Origin: Xanthostigma xanthostigma | Lineage: Eukaryota; Arthropoda; Insecta; Raphidioptera; Raphidiidae | Assembly: GCA_963575645.1 (NCBI GenBank) | Contig: OY754467.1 | Span: forward strand, 1,736,001 to 1,800,000 | Direction of reading: 5' to 3' | Length of the DNA: 64,000 bases | Shown here: positions 57,205 through 64,000 of the stretch, piece after piece | Position numbering within the stretch: position 1 is the stretch's first letter | Layout: the number at the start of each line of letters is the position of its first letter | Program-made: the position numbers and the translations under genes | The notes under the pieces: model-generated | Database searches by the model: none | What the model was told of the DNA's origin: nothing | Seen by the model: only the letters and a program-made list of their open reading frames with translations

Positions 57205-57745
57205 ACAGAAGCTCACGCCTTCAGTAGCTATCGATCTCACCATGCCCATGGCTTGCGCACTCGAACTATTCATTTGTAAAATATGGAATACATACTTTAA
57301 CGGAAGAACATTCCGTCAATTGTCTATCACCATAAACCGATTGCTTGAGTTTGTTTTACGCGGATTATTAACAGTAGCTCACTCTTTCAGTAGCTAGTTT
57401 ATTATCAATCAAAAGTATAATTGAATAATTACAACACGTGTTGTTTTTAACGGAAGCTTACTCCTTCAGTAGCTAAAGATTATTGTTTATTACACAATCC
57501 GACATTAACCTCACATTTTATAAGCAACACGGAATAAACACAACACGCGTTGTTAACGGAAGTCGACTCCTTCAGTAGCTATAGATTATAAACCTTTACA
57601 ATAAGTCCGAGAATGAATGCCTTGCGGACGATCATCAATCAATTCAATTCAGAATCACTCTCGTAAGTTAACGGAAACATGAAGTAAACACAACACACGT
57701 TGTTGTAAACGGGAACTCACTCCTTCAGTAGCTGTCGTTGCCGCA
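57205..57745 (+). repeat. Irregular five-unit repeat: CTCACTCCTTCAGTAGCT with CACAACACGYGTTGT
   Basis: A motif close to CTCACTCCTTCAGTAGCT occurs near 57212, 57376, 57458, 57565 and 57716. The last three are preceded by the palindromic ACAACACGTGTTGT, ACAACACGCGTTGT and ACAACACACGTTGT and by AACGGAAG-type sequence. Spacing is irregular (about 85-165 bp). Confidence 0.75.
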
Positions 57746-57995
57746 TGTGCTGCTACCTACCACCATACTGTGAGGGTTGGTGCAGCGCGCGTGTGGAAAT
57801 GGAGAAGGAAAAGCCTGTTGTTATTCACTTCAATTGACGCTCAATTTGCTGATAAAGATTTTATATATATAGATTTAACGCCGCGGTTGCTGACTAACGA
57901 CGAAACGAAATAACAGTAACAGTTAACCGTTAACGATTATTATAAATCGGTTAAAAAGAACTAGTTCTCAGAATTATTCTATATCTGGTAAAAAA
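57746..57995. other. Unassigned short stretch
   Basis: Nothing recognised. Confidence 0.3.
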
Positions 57996-58655
57996 TTGGT
58001 TGTCTGTAAAGTCGGTTTACGGACGATAGTTTTACGTGATAACGTATTCCGTAATACATAACCTAAACCTCCCAAAATTTGGTTTCAATCCGCTTATCCT
58101 TGGTGTCGGAATGATAAGAAATGTCAAAAGTGACGTTTGCAACTTACAAAGTATTATGTTCTAATAATAATTAGTTATTCCAATACTTAACTTAGAAGGC
58201 GTTGCATTTCACAATATACTAATGTCAAAAAATTGAATTAAACATTAGAAATGCAGCCGTTTTCATGTTAAGACAAGACATACGTTATCTTCTAATTTCC
58301 ATGTACGGAAAACAAAGACAACCGACCGCGTCGCGCCATGCATTAGACAACATTGCATTTATACAGCTATTTTTCTATATAAATTTGTATAAAAAAACTG
58401 TTTAGGCAAATTCTGTTATACGAAATCTATGTAAAATGTTCTCCTCTTTCGTTTAAGACTGGTTTCAAACCGATCTGATTTAAATTAAGCGAGAAATTAG
58501 CAAAAAGCACGCACAGGGTCAGGCGGAACGTTACGCGTTACGCGTTACGAACGTTAGGATTTAGGAACGTTACACTTTTTCGTGCATGCAGCCGGTGTTT
58601 TATCTATTTATGAGATTGGTGATTCATCAATTTATAAGACGTTATCACGTCAAAA
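57996..58655 (+). mobile_element. ACGTGATAACGT-bounded element, copy 4
   Basis: Near full-length, colinear with the minus-strand copy at 10122-10772, including GACAACCGACCGCGTCGCGC, AATTCTGTTATACGAAATC and the AACGTTAC iterations before CGTGCATGCAGCCGGTG. Ends GACGTTATCACGTCAAAA. Confidence 0.85.
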
Positions 58656-59230
58656 ACGGATATCGTTCTTAAACGACCTGAGGTCCTTAAAAAAATAAAG
58701 TATCAAAGAATACAAGTTGTTATTCAACTTGTTTGTCAGTCAGTATATCTAATATCGTTTAAAATCCAACATGGCGGACGTCCCAAGATGGCGGATTGTC
58801 TGCTTCTTCACAACTCCCTCGACATGGATATCAAATGAAAGGGTTTTGACGAGTAGAATACGATAAGGTATGTGACGCCATTCGTAATATGGCATACGCC
58901 CCAAAATGGCGGATTACCTACCTATTCTTTTGATTATAAAAAAACCCATAGGTTAACCAAAAAACATTTTAAAGACAAGCTTCTGTTACAGTATACAAAA
59001 AAGGAAAAAAAATGTGTCTTTCAGCTCCGACGCACGACTGGAGTTTACTCCTTAGATACGCTGTGTAATGTATTCTATCTCATTCTTTCGCACGATAAAT
59101 CCTATACAGATATATGTTTGTCTCTTTTGAAGCGGACGAGCGTAACGCCACACTTGAAGCGGTGGAGCGTAAAGCCTCACCAATTGATTTTATTTCTCAT
59201 AAAATTACCTAACTTTTAACAATGTTGGTT
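58656..59230. other. Unassigned stretch with repeated ATGGCGGA motifs
   Basis: ACATGGCGGAC, AGATGGCGGATTG and AAATGGCGGATTACC occur at 58771, 58788 and 58907, with TATCAAATGAAAGGGTTTTG between. This layout is seen in LINE-derived 3' fragments, but no tail is present. Confidence 0.35.
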
Positions 59231-59290
59231 CATAATTATAATAGCGTGGGCTATAAGCTCTTAGTCACGCCCCACGCTTTTATAATTATG
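59231..59290. repeat. Hairpin with AGCGTGGG/CCCCACGCT core
   Basis: CATAATTATAATAGCGTGGG pairs with CCCACGCTTTTATAATTATG around a ~20-nt loop. The core resembles the stem tip of the foldbacks at 10797 and 51450. Confidence 0.75.
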
Positions 59291-59520
59291 AAATAAAATT
59301 ATTGAAAAATTATTTTTTTATTACTCATGCGGGAAAAGTGGTATCTTTACGCATGCTGTTACGGTTGAAAAGTAGCTATTGTCATTTGCGTGCGGAAACT
59401 TTATTTGTCGCACTGAAATTATTGTTTGCCGCACGCAAATTCAGAGAAAAAACAAAATAATAACGGTGTTAATGTCAACAAAACAAACTGTCATTTGAAG
59501 CAGATTTGAGGTTAAAATTT

Positions 59521-59640
59521 TCGATTATGGACTTTTATTCTTGACAATTTTAACAATTTTAACTGAATTTTCAACTTTTTAATGATTTAATTTTAATTAT
59601 TATTACTTCTAATTTCTTTTTTTAATTCGTAATAAAATTT
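59521..59640 (+). mobile_element. Internal fragment of the TTAA-flanked family
   Basis: CGATTATGGACTTTTATTC through TACTTCTAATTTCTTTTTTT matches 1078-1182 almost exactly. No ends present. Confidence 0.75.
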
Positions 59641-59666
59641 TAATTTTAATTTAATTCGTAATAAAA

Positions 59667-59720
59667 AATAGTATGTGCAACTCGTGCGGCATTGTCGCAC
59701 TAGTTGCACAATATACTATT
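59667..59720. repeat. Short strong hairpin
   Basis: AATAGTATGTGCAACTCGTG pairs with CACTAGTTGCACAATATACT plus TT, with a GCGGCATTGTCG tip. No run of Ts or promoter context that would mark it as an RNA gene. Confidence 0.6.
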
Positions 59721-60171
59721 TCCTTTTTAGTATACTGCAATAAAAACTTCTTTTTTTCTAATATTTTATATTTTTCTTTTTAAGATTTAATAAGACGACA
59801 GGAATTAAAATAAAGGCTGTTATTACATAACAGTTATTTAGAACGGGTTTTTTTAAGAAAAGAACTGTTTTGCCAATGACTCGCTGAAAGCTGATGGATG
59901 GCAGCGAAATACAGTAAAATAAATTGTGTGAATCTGTTACGCAGGGTAGATCGCTTGCTACGTACAAAATTGACAGCCCGAAGTACTAATTAAACTTATA
60001 ATTCATGCAAATTGATGCGTTCATAATTCACATTTGTGGTCGGCTTATTTCGTCTTAAGTTGTTCCGGATTCTTTTACAGTTTATTCCATGTTGAAATAT
60101 CGCCGCTTTTATAACCCAAGATTACAACAACGCCGACACGAAATATATTAGCTTTGTCAGTTTCAAAGTTC
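59721..60171. other. Unassigned stretch
   Basis: Nothing recognised. Confidence 0.35.
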
Positions 60172-60605
60172 AGGCCGCTGCACACGAGGCTAGAAACGCT
60201 GCTAGATTCCTTGCTAGAATTGCCTACTAGTTTTCTTGATTGCCGTTAAGTGCTCGCTTCACACGAGACTATTTTTCAAGCTTGTTTTGTGAATAGATCT
60301 GATGCGCGCGCAGTGACAGTTCAAATATAAACACAGAGCAAAACGTATGTCTGTTGTCTGACTCTGAGCAGAATGACGCCATGTTGGTTTGTGGGCGTTT
60401 GTTCATGTCGCCCACGTGACAAGACACTGCTTCCTGATTGGTTCTTGCTCAAACCTGGCAGAGGACCTAGCAAGAGAAAAATAGCTCATGTTCTATCTTG
60501 TGAGCTAGCAGGCGAGCCCGCAGTGACGTCATTTCCAGCTTCGTACCCAGCCTACCGGGCTAGCAGAACTCCAAGCAGTGTTTCTAGCATCGTGTGCAGC
60601 GGCCT
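60172..60605. mobile_element. PIF/Harbinger-like MITE family, 434-bp copy
   Basis: Ends AGGCCGCTGCACACGAGGCT and CATCGTGTGCAGCGGCCT. CTAGCA/TGCTAG-type motifs are repeated just inside both ends. Flanks do not show a clean TAA duplication. The 78-residue frame inside is not a gene. Confidence 0.7.
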
Positions 60606-60619
60606 TTAGTTGTCAGTTA

Positions 60620-60770
60620 AGGCCGCTTCCAACGAGGCTGGTTTTGCCGGAACTTGGGCTGCCTGCCGTGCGGGTTGCGAAGATGAAAATGACGTCACTG
60701 TGAACTATCGCTTGTTTTGAGCAATAACCAATCAAGAAACAGTCACGTGGGCGGCTTGGACAAACCCCCA
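60620..60770 (+). mobile_element. Partial copy of the AGGCCGC MITE family
   Basis: AGGCCGCTTCCAACGAGGCT and GATGAAAATGACGTCACTGT match the 47380 element. The second end is missing; the palindrome at 60790 follows. Confidence 0.55.
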
Positions 60771-61068
60771 CAAAAGAACACTAAAACTATTGATGAGTAT
60801 TTGGAAAGAATTCCGTGGCATAAGGATCGAAAATGAAGCAATACTAAGACTTTTTTAAATTTTGCATTTAATACTAACGTTTCGATACGTTTTGTATCAT
60901 CTTCAGAGTGTTCTGTAATTATATTTTTTGAGTTATAAAATTGTTTTGAATTAAAATGTAATTGTTCGTAAATGTTAGAAAACTTACATGTGACAGCATT
61001 TGGTAAGTTTTCTAACATTTACGAACAATTACATTTTAATTCAAAACAATTTTATAACTCAAAAAATA

Positions 61069-61971
61069 AAGGGTTTTCCAATAAGAGGTGTTTTTTGAAT
61101 AGCCCGCTATTTCGGTAGATGTCACTTTTGGAATTGTCATTTTTTGACATTTGACAAGTAGAAACTACGCCATTAATAAAAATGGAACGATACACGCTTC
61201 AACAACGCACTGAAATTATTAAAAGTCACTATAAAAATGGTGAAAATTTGGCAGAGACGGTTCGTAAAACTCGAACATTTTTGGCTCGTCGTGAAGCACC
61301 TTGTCGGACCGCATAACAGAAATTGGTGGAAAAATTCGAGCTGTTGGGACAAGTTAGTGATGTGAAGAATAAAACCCGTGCACGTCGCTCAAGAACAGCC
61401 GAGAATATTGCTGCTGTAGCCGAAAGTGTTGAAGAAATCCCAAGTGAATGGATTGCGCTATCGAGAGATGATTAATGATTTTTTATGGCCGGAATTGGAT
61501 GGTATTGACCTGGACAACGTTTACTTTCAACAAGATGGCGCTACGTGCCACACAAGCAACGAAACCATTAATATTTTACGGGAAAAGTTTCCGGACCGTG
61601 TTATCTCTCGAAGAGGTGATCACAATTGGCCACCGAGATCTTGTGATTTAACACCTTGCGACTTCTTCCTTTGGGGCCACGTGAAAGAGAAGGTCTACGC
61701 CAACAGCCCAGCGTCGATTCAAGACCTCAAAGATGGAATTCGTGAGGCTATCAAGGACATAGGGCAGCAACTTTGCAATTTGGTTATGGAAAATTTCATG
61801 AAAAGGATATGGTCCTGTAGGCGTAATCGTGGTGGTCATTTGGCTTATGTTATTTTCCATTATTAACGGCATACCTTCCTCTTTATAATGAAATAAACAT
61901 CCGATCATTTATTCCAAAAAATGGCAATTTCCTTTGAATATCAAAATAACACCTCTTATTGGAAAACCCTT
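61069..61971 (+). mobile_element. DD41D-type mariner relative, internally deleted (903 bp)
   Basis: Inverted ends AAGGGTTTTCCAATAAGAGG and CCTCTTATTGGAAAACCCTT, TA duplicated at 61067-61068 and 61972-61973. The uninterrupted target is readable in the other palindrome arm. The interior keeps the start and the last third of a transposase gene; ~400 bp of the middle is missing compared with intact ~1.3-kb relatives. Confidence 0.95.
61182..61866 (+). pseudogene. DD41D mariner-type transposase pseudogene
   Basis: N-terminal part from ATG 61182 (MERYTLQQRTEIIKSHYKNG, the first helix-turn-helix) runs into a stop at 61314-61316. The same frame then continues VEKFELLGQVSDVKNKTRAR and ENIAAVAESVEE. 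A deletion and frame change near 61430 joins it to VNGLRYREMINDFLWPELDG (from ~61441), YFQQDGATCHT with the second catalytic Asp, NWPPRSCDLTPCDFFLWG with the third, and VKEKVY, ending at 61866. Counting 41 residues between the Asp of QQDGA and the Asp of PCDFF gives DD41D. The first catalytic Asp is lost. It is inactive in cis but may still be mobilised in trans through its ends. Confidence 0.9.
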
Positions 61972-62104
61972 TATAATTACAGAACACTCTGAAGATGATA
62001 CAAAACGTATCGAAACGTTAGTATTAAATGCAAGTTTAAAAAAATCTCAGTATTGCTTCATTTTCGATCCTTATGCCACGGAATTCTTTCCAAATACTCA
62101 TCAT

Positions 62105-62691
62105 TAACTTCAATGGATCACAGTTACTCTATTCATTGAATAGAGTCAATCTTCAACTAAAACTATTATTTTGGAGAAATACGTAGCTTCATTTAATTCA
62201 TAACATTTGGTGTAGGGGGGCCCCAAAAAAAGCTAATTACGACCCTGCCTATATTGAAATTCTCCGAAGTCCAGTAAAAATATAGGATGAAGTGACAAAA
62301 CAGAGATGAAGTACAAACGTCATTTATTATTATTGAATCATACGTCACTTTGCAATCTTTAATTTTCACAGACACAAACAATTATAATAATTTATATAAA
62401 AAGCTATAATTGACCTACTGACGTATCCAACAATTGCCAGCAAAATTATAAAAAATATTTTGCCATCCCAACACAAGTGAAGAATTTCCCCAAAAACAAT
62501 ATTTGCATACCAAACATCCTCTCAAAATTTTATTTCAATCCGCTCATCCGTTTGACCTGTATCGTGCTCACAGACCAACAGACAGAAGTTTTTTGAATTC
62601 GGGGGACCTCAAAGCGAAAAGATATTGTAAAATTTTGACCTAAACTAGTATCATTCCCCACTTATGAGTTGGAACTTGGAATGGTAATACA
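62105..62691. other. Unassigned stretch
   Basis: A small inverted pair ACTCTATTCATTGAATAGAGT lies at 62127-62147. Otherwise nothing recognised. Confidence 0.4.
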
Positions 62692-63264
62692 CAGTATGTA
62701 AACACGTAAGGTGCACATAGGGAAATTAACATTGGGAAAAAATGACTGGATCAGAGTGAGCCGTAAAATCTTGTTTTTCAATTTGACAGATAATATTCTT
62801 TTGCAAAATGAATGTGTATACTACCGAAGAAAATATTCAAATGATTACAACATAATCGGACTTTTTTTATTAATGGGACATTAAATTCCCAAAAATACTT
62901 AAATATGGTGCGAGATCAAATATCTCCGCCTATTCGTGTTGAACCTAAAGACATTGGCTCACTGATTTACCAACGCGCATACGTCATACCAGTCAGACAA
63001 TTTTTGAATGAAATGTTTCCAAACAGATGGAGTTGTTTTTTTGTTTTATTTTTGTACCAAAAAATTAAAATAATGATTTATAAGAGCTTTTTATTATTAA
63101 AAAAGCCAAGTAAAATAAAAATAAATCAAAATAAAATAGAAATTCTCAAGATTACCACGATAATTCAATAGAAATAACAATTAATGCAATCATGGCTAAC
63201 TTTGATCCAAGTATTTTTTCCCAATGCTAATTTCCCTATGTGCACCTTACGTGTTTACATACTG
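62692..63264 (+). mobile_element. Internally deleted mariner-type element (CAGTATGTAAAC ends), copy 2
   Basis: Inverted ends CAGTATGTAAACACGTAAGG and CCTTACGTGTTTACATACTG. TA at the right (63265-63266); the left TA is altered. The interior frame gives NGTLNSQKYLNMVRDQI (about 62872-62922) and VRQFLNEMFPNRW (about 62988-63026), two segments that flank the QQDG region in Tc1/mariner-type transposases (family knowledge). The catalytic Asp-containing segment between them is deleted. Confidence 0.85.
62872..63030 (+). pseudogene. Mariner-type transposase fragments fused by deletion
   Basis: The open frame joins a segment normally upstream of the second catalytic Asp (TLNSQKYLNMVRDQI) to a segment normally just downstream of it (VRQFLNEMFPNRW), so the catalytic Asp itself is missing. 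The copy at 13280-13859 carries the same fusion on the minus strand, so the deletion predates both copies and defines a non-autonomous lineage. Confidence 0.7.
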
Positions 63265-63266
63265 TA

Positions 63267-63783
63267 TATCCAATATTGCATGATCGCAATGTAAGGTTAT
63301 TGTAAAACAAGATTTTCTGACAGCAGCCTTCTGCAATCGAGTCTTGTAAACGGCAAGCGCAAATGTTTAGCGCTAGATACACCACAGTAATACCAACAAC
63401 ACGAAGTTGAATGTTTTGTTCTGTGAATAATTTAGCATTCATCCCCTTTCACAATATGCACGCTGTTACATAATACCAACCCTGTTCTCGTCGCGCTGCC
63501 AGCCTGTTTGTCAGTTTGTATATCTATTTTTAATCAAAACATTTACTCAATTTTACATAAACCTTTGTCGAAAATATATCTGACACAAATCCTATAAAAT
63601 ATTATACAGGTTTAACTGATTATATGTACATCTATTTTGGACACTGAATTCTTTGCGCATTATTTGTAAAGCTTTGTCAGCGCATGTCACAAATTTGGCA
63701 CGGGGGGTTTACAGTAAAACAAATGTTCTTAATCCAGTTTTGTTTTACAGTATGTGTTCGGCGAATATCTGTATATTATTTTA
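63267..63783. other. Unassigned stretch
   Basis: No gene or repeat recognised. Confidence 0.35.
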
Positions 63784-64000
63784 CTAGTGTGACCTGTGCG
63801 AATTATTCGCACTAAATAAGTATAATAATTATCACTTTACAAAATTATTTTTTAAATATGTTTGCAGGTATTCAATTCGTTTCTAATTTTGCACACTGTA
63901 TATAACGTTCTTCTTTTTGTTGTATTACAATATGAAGCTCAGATGACAGATCGAAGAAATATTTTACTAAAATTGTCATATAGAGGCGCAAGTAGCAAAA
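63784..64000 (-). mobile_element. Non-autonomous Helitron, copy 13 (cut by window end)
   Basis: CTAG at 63784 after A, intact hairpin and 3' half colinear with copy 7. The 5' part lies beyond the window. Confidence 0.95.

Larger units (their letters stand above)
60790..62104. repeat. ~198-bp-arm palindrome, right arm split by a mariner element
   Basis: 60790-60987 is the reverse complement of 61003-61068 plus 61974-62104, around a 15-nt loop (60988-61002). Removing the 903-bp insertion and one TA restores an almost equal right arm (~197 bp). The arms contain CAAAACGTATCGAAACGTTA, a PLE-3'-like motif, so the palindrome may be inverted PLE 3' sequence. Confidence 0.9.

Noticed and set aside
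60373-60609. 78-residue frame with a cysteine-rich start
   Set aside because: Lies inside the 60172-60605 MITE and ends in its inverted terminus.

Overview
The window reads as gene-poor, AT-rich, repeat-packed nuclear DNA of an insect, most probably a lepidopteran. Reasons: canonical non-autonomous Helitrons, a DD41D-type mariner relative, Penelope-like retroelements, tRNA-derived SINEs, and LINE-type tails ending in TTTATATATTAGTATAGAT, which I associate from memory with moths and butterflies. No bacterial operon, CRISPR array, rRNA or intact tRNA gene is visible. No complete host protein-coding gene can be supported. The best candidate for host coding DNA is a short open frame ending on a perfect splice donor near 50.15-50.39 kb (minus strand).

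Dominant element: one ~600-bp Helitron family in 13 copies (3271, 17838, 19963, 20921, 23899, 28905, 31004, 32054, 39667, 44871, 49126, 56135, 63784). The 5' end begins TC and the 3' end is the hairpin GTGCGAATAATTCGCAC plus about 8 nt plus CTAG. Ten of the 13 have their ends in an A^T target; in the others the 5' end is degraded or missing, or the copy runs off the window. The open frame translated again and again from these copies is not a gene.

Second theme: Penelope-like elements (PLEs). One truncated copy (37747-38478) keeps a GIY-YIG endonuclease reading frame and has a perfect 14-bp target duplication. At least four more, some only 60-120 bp long, carry their own 11-22-bp duplications and the same inverted terminal segment.

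DNA transposons: hAT-type elements (2500, 12185, 15633, and 28915 nested in a Helitron), a pogo/Tigger-like MITE (36685), two internally deleted mariner-type copies with TIR CAGTATGTAAAC (13280, 62692) plus a fragment (19562), a 903-bp DD41D mariner relic (61069) inside one arm of a ~200-bp palindrome, a TTAA-flanked family (739, 42791) and several TA-flanked MITEs.

Other structure: long near-perfect foldbacks (52183-52662, 52811-53255, 60790-62104 and others), two adjacent tandem arrays built on AGTGAAT/ATTCACT (33.35-34.92 kb), four copies of a tRNA-headed SINE, a four-copy family bounded by ACGTGATAACGT, and LINE 3' fragments including a jockey-type reverse transcriptase C-terminus (26734-27135, minus). 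The layout fits intergenic heterochromatin, a large intron or a sex-limited chromosome. The sequence alone does not decide which.
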